Positions 35,391 to 44,261 of a stretch of 61,788 nt of DNA are shown piece after piece (positions within the stretch are counted from its first letter, which is position 1; every line of letters begins with the position of its first letter). Location of the stretch: assembly GCA_900553145.1 (NCBI GenBank), contig USCL01000001.1, forward strand, positions 1 to 61,788, given 5' to 3'. The stretch comes from an uncultured Desulfovibrio sp. GTDB taxonomy: Bacteria; Desulfobacterota; Desulfovibrionia; Desulfovibrionales; Desulfovibrionaceae. The notes beneath the pieces are model-generated. The model did no database searches. It was not told where the DNA came from and saw only the letters and a list, made by a program, of their open reading frames with translations. The translations under genes and the position numbers were made by a program.

Positions 35391-36413
35391 ATGAGCTGCA
35401 AGACCATCGTTTCCTTGCTTATGGCGGGGTTCTTCCTGTGCGCCGCTTCCGCTTCCGCCGCGCCCGCACCCGCGCCGCATAAGACGCTGACCATCGCCAT
35501 GGGCGATCCCGAAAGCTCCGAAATGGGCGTCGTGGGCAATGCGTTCAAGAAGTACGTGGAAGACAAGACCGGCGGCGCCATCCAAGTCATCTGCATTTAC
35601 GGCGGCTCGCCGGGCGACGACGAAGGGGAACGTTTCCGCAAAGTCCAAAAGGGCACGCTCGACATGGCCCTTGGCGGCATCGCCAATATCGTGCCCCTTG
35701 AGAAGAAGCTGGGCCTGCTGACCCTGCCCTACCTGTTCGCCAACCTGAACGAAGTCGTGGCCGGGACCAACGGCGCCCCCGCGGAACTGCTGAACAAGTA
35801 CGCCTCCGAAGCCGGATTCCGGGTTCTGACGTGGACGTATGCGGGCTTCCGTTTCATCTCCAACGACAAGCACCCGATCACCAAGCTGGACGACCTGAAG
35901 GGCTTGAAGGTCCGCGTGCCCCAAAGCGCGGTCATGATCGCCACCTACAAGGCATTCGGCGCCATCCCGTCCCTCGTCCCGTGGTCCATGACCTTCAATG
36001 CCCTCCAGTCCGGCGACGTCGACGGCCAGTGTTACGGCTACATCGGCTTCCGGGCCATGAAGTTCAACGAAGCCAACCAGCGTTACCTGACCGAGGTGCA
36101 CTACACCTATCACCTCCAGCCTCTGGTCATCAGCGAACGCGTCTTTGAAAAGCTGACGCCCGAAGTCCGGCAGATCCTGATCGACGCGGGCAAGTATGCG
36201 CAGGAAAAGTCGCTGCTGTTCCAGATCGAGCAGGCCGAAGCCTCCAAGCGGGAACTCGTGGCCGGGGGCCTCAAGGTTTCCCAGCTGGAAGACGAAGATC
36301 AGTGGAAGAAGATCGCCACCGAAAAGGTCTGGCCTGAAATGGCCGACTTTGTGGGCGGCAAGGAAGCCATCAACGAATACCTGAAGGCCTGCGGCAAGCA
36401 GCCTTGGAATTAG
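35391..36413 (+). CDS. dctP: Additional TRAP substrate-binding protein DctP
   Basis: A 340-residue DctP paralogue, signal peptide to about residue 24 followed by an APAPAP linker. It closely follows the protein at 32223 over most of its length but differs at the ligand region: PISWAETFTALQQG is replaced by SLVPWSMTFNALQSG. The arginine of GLKVRVPQSA is kept. This suggests a shared permease served by two binding proteins of different specificity. It begins with ATG after AAGAAGAGA and ends before a strong terminator, so the unit reads P-Q-M-P. Confidence 0.92.
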   Translation: MSCKTIVSLLMAGFFLCAASASAAPAPAPHKTLTIAMGDPESSEMGVVGNAFKKYVEDKTGGAIQVICIYGGSPGDDEGERFRKVQKGTLDMALGGIANIVPLEKKLGLLTLPYLFANLNEVVAGTNGAPAELLNKYASEAGFRVLTWTYAGFRFISNDKHPITKLDDLKGLKVRVPQSAVMIATYKAFGAIPSLVPWSMTFNALQSGDVDGQCYGYIGFRAMKFNEANQRYLTEVHYTYHLQPLVISERVFEKLTPEVRQILIDAGKYAQEKSLLFQIEQAEASKRELVAGGLKVSQLEDEDQWKKIATEKVWPEMADFVGGKEAINEYLKACGKQPWN

Positions 36414-36425
36414 TGGCATGACCGA

Positions 36426-36456
36426 AGCCCGGGCGGCACCTGCCCGGGCTTTTTTA
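36426..36456 (+). terminator. Terminator of the second TRAP operon
   Basis: GCCCGGGC (36427-36434) and GCCCGGGC (36442-36449) form the stem, followed by seven T. Confidence 0.9.
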
Positions 36457-36495
36457 TCGGAAAAACGAGCCTTCACCGACGATTATGCGAAGACA

Positions 36496-37470
36496 TCAGG
36501 CCCGGCCGCGCTTCCAGCCCCATCCCCTTCCGACGATCACCGCGGGGACCACGGACAGGGCGGGAATGAGCGAAACCAGCGAGCCCGCGAGGATAAACAG
36601 GATGCCCGCAACCATATTCAACGGGATGGCTTCCTGCAGGAAGGCCAGCGCCAGTACGGGGGCGAGGGCGGGCTTGAAAAAGAAGACCAGCGAGGCGGTG
36701 ATGGGGGAAGTCGCCTCCATCGCCATGAAGTAGCAGGCGAAACCGGCCCCGGTCACGCCGACGCAGATGTACAGCATCATCAGCGCGCTGAACGGGGTAT
36801 ACCCGGAAAGCAGGGGGATATCCGCAAAAAGTCCGAGCCCGATGCCCTCGAGGAAATCAGCGACCGACGAGAGGCGGCTGAACGCGACGATACAGGCCAT
36901 TTCGAGGCTGGCGAACAGAAAACTCCCGCAGGTCACTACGACGCCGGAATACTTGGCGCACATTTTCGTCCCAAGCACGGCATAGAGGGCGAACACCGCC
37001 GTGGACAGCATGGTGAAGATGATGCCCGCCGTACTGATGGACGTGTTCAGCGGATTGATCAGGATAAGAATGCCGAGGCATTCCAGCACCAGTGCCATAA
37101 CGTGCTGACGCCGGATCTGCGTGTGCAGGACGAGCCCCGCGAAAACGAGCACAAAGACAGGGTTGCAACTGAACAGGACGGCCACGACCGAGGCGTTCGT
37201 GTTCTCGACGGCGAGCTGATACAAGGTCATGCTGACCACGATCCCCAGAAAGCCGAGCCCCGCCAGCTTGGCGAAACTGAGGGCGTCGATCCGGACGCCG
37301 CGCTTTCTGAGCATCCGTCTGGCGAACGGGATCAGGACAAGGCCGCCGATGAGGAAGCGCGTGAGGTTGAGCTGGACAGGATTAAACAGCCCGGCAACGC
37401 CCTTGAGCGCGATTTCCATCGTGCTGAAGAACAGCGTTGCCAACACAATAAACAGGTAACCTCTTTTCAT
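36496..37470 (-). CDS. EamA/DMT-family transporter
   Basis: A 324-residue drug/metabolite transporter with about ten helices in two repeated EamA halves. The first half contains NLTRFLIGGLVLIPFARR, the second FKPALAPVLALAFLQEAIP, both typical of the family. Substrates range over amino acids and metabolites and are not readable here. The start at 37470 gives MKRGYLFIVLATLFFSTMEIAL, beginning the first helix, with AAGGGG upstream; an upstream extension is Gly/Ala/Arg-rich and unlikely. It lies downstream of a LysR gene in the same direction, with a gap of 157 bases; LysR control is plausible. Confidence 0.88.
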   Translation of the reverse strand: MKRGYLFIVLATLFFSTMEIALKGVAGLFNPVQLNLTRFLIGGLVLIPFARRMLRKRGVRIDALSFAKLAGLGFLGIVVSMTLYQLAVENTNASVVAVLFSCNPVFVLVFAGLVLHTQIRRQHVMALVLECLGILILINPLNTSISTAGIIFTMLSTAVFALYAVLGTKMCAKYSGVVVTCGSFLFASLEMACIVAFSRLSSVADFLEGIGLGLFADIPLLSGYTPFSALMMLYICVGVTGAGFACYFMAMEATSPITASLVFFFKPALAPVLALAFLQEAIPLNMVAGILFILAGSLVSLIPALSVVPAVIVGRGWGWKRGRA

Positions 37471-37627
37471 AATGGCATATCCCCTTATTGCGGAACCGGA
37501 TCCCCCGTGCGCAGCAGCCATCCCGGCCGTGCTCCTTCCGCAACGTGGGAACCTACCTGCCCCCGTTCGTACGCTACGCCCATTCATGCGTAAAATGAAA
37601 TATACTCATGAGAAACATGCTTTCAAG

Positions 37628-38581
37628 TTAAGGCTGTCCCCCGGTGCCGTCCCTCCCCTCTTCATACGGCCGTTCGCTGCCCTCCCCTGCGGGCTGCCTG
37701 CCGGTCAGGCAGCGGATGAAGGCGCGCCCCGCATGTGAAATCAGGCTTCGCTTTCTGGTCACCACCGCAATGGCCCGTTCGGGGATCGCATGCTCCGGCC
37801 GCAGCTCGAAGACGCTCCCGGCCTGAAGGCTCTCCTCCGCAAAACGCCGTACGGTAATGCCCACGCCGAGCCCGCGCTCCACGAAAGGAACGATCAGCAC
37901 CGTCGTCGCCAAGGCGCATTCCGGATCGAGCACAACGCCGTGCGACTGGAAGAACGCATCAAGGTACCCCCGTGTGCTGGTCCCCTTTTCCGGGCATATG
38001 ATCGGGAGCTTGGCAATCTCACCCAGCGAGAGTACGGAGCCTTCCAGATGGCGGAACGACTTGCCCGCGATGAACACATCCTGAACCGTGCAAACCGGAA
38101 TCAGATCCAGATCCTCGTTTTCCTCCACAGGCGTGAACACGACGCCCAGATCGATCCGGCGGGCGCGCAGCGCGGCAATCGTTTCGGGCGTCGATGCCGT
38201 GATGGTACTGATGCGGACTTTGGGATAGTCCTTATGGAACCGCTCCAGATATGGGAGCAAAAAGGCGTGCATGATCATATCGGAGGAACCGATATGGATG
38301 CTTCCCCAATCCAGATGCAGCATGGCCTGAAGCTTTTTTTCCCCGATGGCGATCTGCTCGCAGGCCTGAGAGACATGCTGATAGAGCACCTCCCCTTCCG
38401 GGGTAAGCCGCATCCCTTTGTGCATCCTGTAAAACAGATTGCAGCCAAGTATTTTTTCAAGCTGCCGCACGCATTTGCTCACCGCCGGCTGAGAAAGGAA
38501 CAAAGCCCGGGCCGCAAGGGTAATGCTCCCAAGCTGGGCCACATGATAAAAAACCTTGTAATATTCAAACGAAACATTCAT
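37628..38581 (-). CDS. LysR-family transcriptional regulator
   Basis: A 317-residue LysR regulator. The N-terminal winged helix-turn-helix is clear (YYKVFYHVAQLGSITLAARALFLSQPAVSKCVRQLEK), followed by the two-lobed effector domain of normal size. The C-terminal tail past residue 300 is Gly/Glu-rich and likely disordered. ATG 38581 is chosen over GTG 38590. The usual arrangement of a divergent target is absent: upstream lies a gap and tRNA-Leu, downstream in the same direction is the EamA transporter, the most likely target. The effector is unknown. Confidence 0.9.
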   Translation of the reverse strand: MNVSFEYYKVFYHVAQLGSITLAARALFLSQPAVSKCVRQLEKILGCNLFYRMHKGMRLTPEGEVLYQHVSQACEQIAIGEKKLQAMLHLDWGSIHIGSSDMIMHAFLLPYLERFHKDYPKVRISTITASTPETIAALRARRIDLGVVFTPVEENEDLDLIPVCTVQDVFIAGKSFRHLEGSVLSLGEIAKLPIICPEKGTSTRGYLDAFFQSHGVVLDPECALATTVLIVPFVERGLGVGITVRRFAEESLQAGSVFELRPEHAIPERAIAVVTRKRSLISHAGRAFIRCLTGRQPAGEGSERPYEEGRDGTGGQP

Positions 38582-38983
38582 GCCTGCCACCCCGTTCGGA
38601 CGATTCCCCTTGCATTGTCATGCAACAGACCGGCAAGGCAAGCCCTTTTCGGCGGATTGAAGGGAAACCATGCCTTCACACCGGCATACCCGCCCTCTTT
38701 TTTCCGCATCCGGCATGATGCCAAAAGCCCTCTCCCGCGTCGGCCCATGCGGCACTCCACAAGAAAAACGTTTTGCCCCCTATGAGAGGATACAAATTCC
38801 GCGTACCGGATAGGCAGGAAAAGTGCCCCTCAGTCAATCCATCATAACCCCTTTACAGAGAAAAGCTCTTTTCCCGTTTTGCGGGATAATGGCCGGGAAC
38901 CCATGCCTACCGGCGAAAATTTTTCGCCGGATCGCAAAAAAAAGCTTGCCAGCCGCTTCGGTTTTGCATATACCTCTTTTCGC
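38582..38983. other. Gap before tRNA-Leu, no gene recognised
   Basis: No frame with a recognisable product. The LysR promoter should lie at the left end and the tRNA promoter at the right, but I could not place their boxes reliably. Confidence 0.3.
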
Positions 38984-39068
38984 GCCGAGGTGGTGGAACT
39001 GGTAGACACGCTATCTTGAGGTGGTAGTGGGAATTCCTGTGCGGGTTCGAGTCCCGCCCTCGGCACCA
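38984..39068 (+). tRNA. tRNA-Leu(GAG): tRNA-Leu(GAG)
   Basis: Acceptor GCCGAGG (38984-38990) pairs with CCTCGGC (39058-39064), discriminator A, encoded CCA. Anticodon stem CTATC/GGTAG with loop TTGAGGT gives anticodon GAG at 39018-39020. The long variable arm and GGTTCGAGTCC T-arm fit leucine tRNA. Its 3' half faces an integrase remnant and may be an attachment site. Confidence 0.96.
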
Positions 39069-39159
39069 CGTGAATATAAGCGGTTACTTTTACAGTAACC
39101 GCTTTTCTTTTTAGGCGTTCTTGTTCCAAGTGTTACACAAAGGTGTTACACAGAGGGGC

Positions 39160-39583
39160 ATGGACGCCTTGTCTTTATCCTCCAATATCGTGCGGCGCGG
39201 GGCTGTTTATTACATTCGGGTTAGGGTTCCCTCTGACCTGCTGGACTACTATGCCCCCAAGAAAGAGATCACCTACAGCCTCAAGACCAAAGCCCCACGG
39301 GAAGCCAAGCGGAAAGGGAATCTCGGAGGAAGGCTGGCCAGCAGTTTACGGGCGCGCCGTAGCCAAATGCAGCGCCCCAGAACGCATCCATTCCAATCGC
39401 AATATCCTTCCGCCGCGGCTGGAGGCCTTCCCTTCTCCCCTGAAATAAAACGGGGTTCCCGTTCTCTGCCTGCACCATGCCCTTACGGACGATGAAGCGG
39501 CCCGCATTGCCCCGCAAGCCGCCCTGCGCCTCCCGAATCCATCGGACCGGGAACGCCAGCAGGCACAAGCTAGAGAAGCCTGA
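39160..39583 (+). pseudogene. Decayed tyrosine integrase next to tRNA-Leu
   Basis: Residues SLSSNIVRRGAVYYIRVRVP and LDYYAPKKEITYSLKTKAPREAKRK match the N-terminal (DUF6538-type) start of phage-like tyrosine recombinases. After about 39315 that frame loses homology; a second frame (39482-39583) reads LTDDEAARIAPQAALRLPNP, resembling the next integrase segment, and then stops. The catalytic domain with its R-H-R-Y residues is absent. Position directly after a tRNA gene is the classic integration layout, so this is the scar of a lost element. Confidence 0.7.
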
Positions 39584-39969
39584 TACGGGACCCCTCCGAA
39601 AAACAGAGCATTCCCGACCTACCGCCATCAACGTACCCGTTATTGTCAGCAGGTTTGACGGCTGACGCCACGGGTGCCCAAGTGCCCCTCCCGCCTGCGC
39701 AACATGCATTCCGCACCGCACAGGTGGAACATTCCTGGTTCACCACTCGTTAATCCCAAAAACGATGAGCCGGACTTCCTGAACCGCCGTTGCCGCTGCC
39801 GTGCTTGAAGGCATCAAATGCGGATCAAGTTAACCGCAAAAAGCAGAATCGTATCTTTACCGATTATCGATTGGTGCAATAACTCTTGAACAGCACCCGC
39901 ATACCGCATAGCTCTCTATAAACTGGATGCGTATCGAGTGATGTCAACAGTATCGTCTTCATGCAATAG
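39584..39969. other. Gap beyond the integrase remnant
   Basis: No gene seen. Composition becomes AT-richer toward azlD. No second copy of the tRNA-Leu 3' end was found by eye, so no attR can be proposed. Confidence 0.3.
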
Positions 39970-40296
39970 CTAATTCATCCAATAACGGATGAGCGCTATC
40001 GTCCCCATGCCTACAGCAAGCGCGCTGAAAAGGCTTCCTTTTTTGTACCAACATATAGCCAGCGTAGGAAAAGACGCCATAAAAAAAAGATTATCGAAGG
40101 ACATTTCAAGTTTGCCGTTTACAAGTACCAAATCAGGCATGACCAACGCAGCGAGTACGGATACGGGCACAAAAGACAGCCAACGCGCCAACAGCGGAGG
40201 GAGATCACGCCCTGCAAGCAGCGCAACAGGAGCAACTCGGGGGATAAGGGTCGCAAGGCACATGCCGAAGATGCAGAGCAGAATATCAGCATTCAT
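39970..40296 (-). CDS. azlD: AzlD-type transporter subunit
   Basis: A 108-residue membrane protein with about four helices, of the AzlD family. The family pattern is visible in TLIPRVAPVALLAGRDLPPLLARWLSFVPVSVLAALVMP, where the Pro-Arg and FVPVSVLAAL portions are typical. It pairs with AzlC to form an exporter of branched-chain amino acids or similar amino acids. The ATG overlaps the azlC stop (ATGA), so translation is coupled. Confidence 0.9.
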   Translation of the reverse strand: MNADILLCIFGMCLATLIPRVAPVALLAGRDLPPLLARWLSFVPVSVLAALVMPDLVLVNGKLEMSFDNLFFMASFPTLAICWYKKGSLFSALAVGMGTIALIRYWMN

Positions 40297-41045
40297 ATTT
40301 TGCTCCTGGAGGAATATCGGCGCTCGCAGCATGTGACGAACAAGGCCCCGAGAGTGGACGTTACAATACTTGCCACAATGACATTCCATCGGCCTATGCC
40401 GCACAAGGCGAGGATTACGGATAGCAGCGCCGACAGGACGGCCACCGCCGTATAGACATGATCTTTGCATTGGGGAACCAAGAGGGCAAGAAACATGGCG
40501 GGAAGGGCATAATCAAGCCCAAACAGCTTGGGATCAGGCAGGAAATCCCCCGCTACGGCCCCTATGAGCGTGCCGAGGATCCATCCGCTGTGAGCCGTGA
40601 AATTGACGGCATAAATAGGCGCCAGCCTCGCCTTTTCTCCTTGGGCCATCGCCATGCTGTGCGTAGCGAAGACCTCATCCGTAAGCCCCCAGCCAATGAT
40701 GCATTGCTGTAGTTTGGTAAACGGAGCGAACCACGGGGCCACCGCGGCCGACATAAGGACATGCCGCAGGTTGACGACAAGCGTAGTGAACACGATGGAA
40801 AAGACGGAGGCCCCCATCCCCCACAGCCCTACCGAGATAAACTGCCCCGCGCCGGCGTATACGAGCAGGGAAAACAGGACCGCATACACTGCGGGGATGC
40901 CGTTTTGCACGGCAAGAACCCCATATGCGAACCCGAGCGGGATGTACCCAAGGAAAATGGGGAATCCATGTCGTATCCCTGTCAAGACAGAACGAGAGGG
41001 AACGCTTCCTTCCTTAACAATCATATATTCTGTGGTATCTGGCAT
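40293..41045 (-). CDS. azlC: AzlC-type branched-chain amino acid exporter subunit
   Basis: A 250-residue protein of the AzlC family with five to seven helices; GIRHGFPIFLGYIPLGFAYGVLA and YAGAGQFISVGL are characteristic. With AzlD it exports amino acids; members move branched-chain amino acids and, in some bacteria, methionine. No good ribosome binding site precedes ATG 41045; a second ATG seven codons in is an alternative. It lies 162 bases downstream of the nhaC gene in the same direction, so read-through from the lyase operon is possible, though a hairpin intervenes. Confidence 0.9.
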   Translation of the reverse strand: MPDTTEYMIVKEGSVPSRSVLTGIRHGFPIFLGYIPLGFAYGVLAVQNGIPAVYAVLFSLLVYAGAGQFISVGLWGMGASVFSIVFTTLVVNLRHVLMSAAVAPWFAPFTKLQQCIIGWGLTDEVFATHSMAMAQGEKARLAPIYAVNFTAHSGWILGTLIGAVAGDFLPDPKLFGLDYALPAMFLALLVPQCKDHVYTAVAVLSALLSVILALCGIGRWNVIVASIVTSTLGALFVTCCERRYSSRSKI

Positions 41046-41103
41046 AACGGTATTTATGGATAATGGTTACAGATTCAGACAATCCATCCGGCTGGATGCC
41101 TGA

Positions 41104-41124
41104 GAGGGCCTGAAATATGCCCTC
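41104..41124 (-). other. Hairpin in the azlC leader
   Basis: GAGGGC (41104-41109) and GCCCTC (41119-41124) form a stem about 60 bases before azlC. It could be part of an attenuator, but no known riboswitch pattern was matched. Confidence 0.3.
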
Positions 41125-41182
41125 AGCATACGGGAAAAGCATTCTGGGCAAGGGGCAAGCGAGGATAGAGCATGGGGAGGAA

Positions 41183-41201
41183 GGGGGGCTAAAAGCCCCC
41201 C
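41183..41201 (-). terminator. Hairpin after nhaC
   Basis: GGGGGGCT and AGCCCCCC pair around a three-base loop, seven bases past the nhaC stop on the minus strand. The following bases are CT-rich without a clear T run. Confidence 0.45.
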
Positions 41202-41207
41202 AAAAAA

Positions 41208-42659
41208 TCAGGCGGAAACCTGTTCAGGCTGTTCCTGCGCCTGATCGCCGGCCAGCCTTTCCGCATCGGAGAGCCGGGTCATGTTGATGTCAAATAGGGA
41301 ATAAATCAGGGATACGCACGGCATGAGGAACATGAGGAAACAGTAGGGGGCATATTCAGTGAACCCCACGCTTAACATCCCCATGGAAAAGAGCGCATTC
41401 GAACTCCAAGGGACGAGCGGCGTCGCAAGGGTTCCAACATCTTCCGTGACACGGGAACAGTTCTCTGGACGGTAGCCCTGCTTACGGAACAGCGGCGTCA
41501 TGATTGTCCCTGTCATGAGCAGGCTGAAGTAGGACGAAGCCGTCAGCAAAACCGTGCTGAACCCGATGACCAACGTCGACAGCACGAGGGAAAACGCGCT
41601 CTTGGCATGCCGGGAAACAGGCTCGAGGATAGTGTCTATCACGCCGAGGCAGCGCAACATCCCGCCGAGGCCGCAGGCAAAGATGACGAGGGCCGATACC
41701 CCGAGCATGCTCGTCACCCCGCCGCGGTTCATCAACTTCATGAGCAAAGGATTGTCGAACGTCTTTTCGTAGCCGCTCCACATGGCATTGAACGATGCCG
41801 TCAAATCCACGCCCGCGTATCCCACCGCCACGGCGACGCCCAGCACGGAACCGCTGATAATAGCCAAAACAGGGTTTGTCTGGCGCAGCAGGAGGTAAAA
41901 GACAAGGAGCATGGGTATGGCGGGGATGAAGCCGAGCCGGAAGTTGGCCGTAATGTCCTCAAGGAGCTGATTGAGGATACTGGCATCGCCGGTTCCGGAA
42001 TCGTGATGGAACCCCATGAAGAGATAGATGATCAACGTAATGATGAATGCCGGCGTCAACGTATTGGCCATATGCCGGACATGGGTAAGCAGGGGGACAT
42101 CGTTGACGGCCGCGGCCATGTTGGTCGTATCCGAAAGCGGGGACATCTTGTCGCCAAGGAAGGCGCCGCTGATCACGGTTGCGGCGGTTACGCCGGGATC
42201 GAAGCCAAGCCCCGCGCCTATCCCCATCAGGGCGAGGCCGACGGTTCCGATCGTACCGTATGAAGTCCCCGTAAAGATGGAAGTCATGGAGCAAAGGATA
42301 AAGCTGGTCGCCAGAAAAAACTCCGGAGTGATGATCTTCAAACCGATGTAAATCATCACGGCGACGGTGCCCGCCGAGATCCAAGCCCCGATCAGGGCTC
42401 CCACGGACATCATGATCAGGACGGCCCCCATAGCCCGCGCGATGAATTCGTAAGCCCCCGCTTCCAGCTCGGTATACGAGAATCCCAGATACCGGCCGAA
42501 ACCTGCGCAAACGACCCAGCAGCACAACATGAGCATCTGGAGCTTAAGGTTAAAAAACATCATTCCACTTGCGATAATGGCGACGACGACGGTCAAGATG
42601 AAAACAGCAAAGCCGAATGTCAATTCCTTGCGGACAGGCTTCAACGTTGTCGCGGTCAT
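41208..42659 (-). CDS. nhaC: NhaC-family Na+/H+ antiporter
   Basis: A 483-residue membrane protein with about eleven helices. Family segments include GISFTGTSYGTIGTVG-like CSMTSIFTGTSYGTIGTVG, SGAFLGDKMSPLSDTTN and TLATPLVPWSSNA, all well preserved. NhaC relatives exchange sodium for protons, and some (MleN) move organic acids. It follows the PLP lyase gene by 40 bases and is likely expressed from the same sigma-54 promoter, so a function in taking up or expelling a substrate or product of that enzyme is as likely as general ion balance. ATG 42659 lies after CAGGAGAAAACG. Confidence 0.9.
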   Translation of the reverse strand: MTATTLKPVRKELTFGFAVFILTVVVAIIASGMMFFNLKLQMLMLCCWVVCAGFGRYLGFSYTELEAGAYEFIARAMGAVLIMMSVGALIGAWISAGTVAVMIYIGLKIITPEFFLATSFILCSMTSIFTGTSYGTIGTVGLALMGIGAGLGFDPGVTAATVISGAFLGDKMSPLSDTTNMAAAVNDVPLLTHVRHMANTLTPAFIITLIIYLFMGFHHDSGTGDASILNQLLEDITANFRLGFIPAIPMLLVFYLLLRQTNPVLAIISGSVLGVAVAVGYAGVDLTASFNAMWSGYEKTFDNPLLMKLMNRGGVTSMLGVSALVIFACGLGGMLRCLGVIDTILEPVSRHAKSAFSLVLSTLVIGFSTVLLTASSYFSLLMTGTIMTPLFRKQGYRPENCSRVTEDVGTLATPLVPWSSNALFSMGMLSVGFTEYAPYCFLMFLMPCVSLIYSLFDINMTRLSDAERLAGDQAQEQPEQVSA

Positions 42660-42699
42660 GACGTTTTCTCCTGTAAGTTACATGGGGATGGCGACGGAA

Positions 42700-43899
42700 T
42701 CAGGCGAGGCTTTCCTGAATGGCCTCCGCGAAATCACGGATAATGTCTTCGGGCGATTCAACCCCCACGGACACCCGGATCGTTCCATGATGAATACCCA
42801 GCGCCGCCCGCTCCTCAGGGGAAAGGCTGCTGTGGGACTGCGTGGCGGGATGCGCGACGGTCGTCCTGAACCCGCCAAGCGTATTGGCAAAGCCGACCAT
42901 CTTCAACGCGGCCATGAAACGATCTATCCGCTCGGGATCGTCAGGCAGGCTGAAGCTCAACATGGCCCCGTAGGCGTCGGGCCTGAACAGGCGCAGTGCG
43001 AGCCCGCGATGAGGATGGCTGTCGAGGCTCGGATGATACACCCTTTCGACGAGGGGGTTGGCTTCAAGGGCGGCCGCAAGCTGGATGGCGTTCCTGTTTT
43101 GCTTTTCCAAACGAAGCTCAAAGCTGCGCGTCCCCCTCAGGATCAGCCAGCTGACAAAGGGGGCGAGGCTGCCGCCTATGAGGGTGCTCAGGAACCTAGC
43201 CCGTTCAAGAGTCTCCTTGTCGGCGATTATGGCGCCGCCGATGGCGTCGAAATGCCCGTTGATGTACTTGGTCAGGCTGTGCACCACGACATCCGCGCCA
43301 AGCGTCAGCGGCTTGACGACGTAGGGCGAAGAATACGTATTGTCGATGACCAGCTTGGCCCCGGCGGCATGCGCCATGTCCGCAACGCTTTGGACGTCAA
43401 GGAGCATCGTCAGGGGGTTCGCGATGACTTCCCCATAAAAAAGGCGGGTGTTCGGGCGGATGGCCCGTGAAACCGCATCCTTGTCGTTCAGATCGACAAA
43501 GGTCGTTTCCACGCCGTACTGAGGCAGCAACGCCTTCAGCACCTGATAGGTCTCGCCATAAATATTGGTATTGGCGAGGATGTGATCGCCCCCCTTCACC
43601 AGCGTGATGAGCGCGGTAAAAATGGCAAACATGCCGGAAGAGACGACCCACGCCGCTTCACCCTGTTCCATGCTTGCGAGCACTTCGTTCAGGCTGGTAA
43701 AGTTGGGATGGTTGATCCTGCCGTAAAGATACCCCTTCTTCTTTCTGCCCTCCGCAAAGGCGTGAACGTCCGGATACGTATATGAAGAGGTCTGGTAGAT
43801 AGGGAAGGATTCGGGATAGGCATCACCCCAGTCAATGTGATCTCCCAAATAGAGCTGTTGGGTCTCGGGGCTGCATGCAGACAGGTTCTTCTTGTCCAT
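42700..43899 (-). CDS. Cystathionine/methionine gamma-lyase-type PLP enzyme
   Basis: A 399-residue member of the Cys/Met metabolism PLP family (fold type I). The tyrosine and arginine of YLYGRINHPN contact PLP from the neighbouring subunit, VVSSGMFAIFTAL forms the phosphate loop, and the lysine in HSLTKYINGH is the Schiff base. The cystathionine gamma-synthase, gamma-lyase and methionine gamma-lyase branches are hard to separate by eye. Because it lies in a sigma-54-regulated unit with transporters rather than with biosynthetic genes, a degradative lyase (methionine or homocysteine) is favoured; that is inference. ATG 43899 lies just upstream of MDKKNLSACSPETQQLYLGD. Confidence 0.85.
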   Translation of the reverse strand: MDKKNLSACSPETQQLYLGDHIDWGDAYPESFPIYQTSSYTYPDVHAFAEGRKKKGYLYGRINHPNFTSLNEVLASMEQGEAAWVVSSGMFAIFTALITLVKGGDHILANTNIYGETYQVLKALLPQYGVETTFVDLNDKDAVSRAIRPNTRLFYGEVIANPLTMLLDVQSVADMAHAAGAKLVIDNTYSSPYVVKPLTLGADVVVHSLTKYINGHFDAIGGAIIADKETLERARFLSTLIGGSLAPFVSWLILRGTRSFELRLEKQNRNAIQLAAALEANPLVERVYHPSLDSHPHRGLALRLFRPDAYGAMLSFSLPDDPERIDRFMAALKMVGFANTLGGFRTTVAHPATQSHSSLSPEERAALGIHHGTIRVSVGVESPEDIIRDFAEAIQESLA

Positions 43900-43943
43900 A
43901 CGAATGTCCTGTTGTTGGAAGTTATTTGTGATACAACAGAACA

Positions 43944-43959
43944 AGCAAGGGGCATGCCA
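43944..43959 (-). promoter_or_regulatory. Sigma-54 (-24/-12) promoter of the lyase operon
   Basis: The minus strand reads TGGCATGCCCCTTGCT, matching TGGCACG-N4-TTGCW at every position but one, with the GG and GC ten bases apart. Transcription would begin near 43932, about 33 bases before the ATG. Confidence 0.88.
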
Positions 43960-43982
43960 CTGCAAATATATTTTTAATTCAC

Positions 43983-44000
43983 TAGAATACGTATATTCTA
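43983..44000. promoter_or_regulatory. Palindrome TAGAATA-N4-TATTCTA
   Basis: Seven-base arms with a CGTA centre, 24 bases upstream of the -24 box. It may be a bound operator for the regulator or for an accessory protein such as a DNA-bending factor. Confidence 0.4.
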
Positions 44001-44010
44001 TAGCTTTCAG

Positions 44011-44060
44011 AATAGGTTAAAAAGGTTAAATGGATACATTATTGACTATTTTAACCTATT
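44011..44060. promoter_or_regulatory. Inverted repeat, candidate upstream activating sequence
   Basis: AATAGGTTAAAA (44011-44022) and TTTTAACCTATT (44049-44060) are exact 12-base complements; GGTTAAA also repeats directly at 44024. The site lies 52-101 bases upstream of the -24 box, next to the activator gene, which fits an enhancer for it. Confidence 0.6.
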
Positions 44061-44114
44061 TATGAAAAGAGCTTACCCACAAGCGCAAGAGGCAAATTCA
44101 CAAGTAAAAACAAA

Positions 44115-44156
44115 CAAAAAAGCACCCTATCCCGTATATGGGAACAGGATGCTTCC
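44115..44156 (-). terminator. Terminator of the second activator gene
   Basis: On the minus strand AGCATCCTGTTCCC folds on GGGATAGGGTGCT with small internal mismatches, followed by TTTTTTGTTTGTTTTT. Confidence 0.75.
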
Positions 44157-44261
44157 ATAAACAAAGCCCGTTTGGTAAGGGGAACACAAAAACATACTGG
44201 CTATATCCGATTTTTTGATAAAAAAAGGACATATTCCCAGAGACGCCATGGCCGGTTCCGC

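Noticed and set aside
36418..37593. A 391-codon plus-strand frame over the EamA gene
   Set aside because: Highly charged, Glu/Gln/Arg/His-rich antisense of a membrane protein; the minus strand gives a proper ten-helix protein.
41101..41207. Possible TPP-like CTGAGA element on the plus strand near azlC
   Set aside because: Only the short CTGAGA-like string fits; the remaining conserved TPP elements are missing and it is on the wrong strand for azlC.
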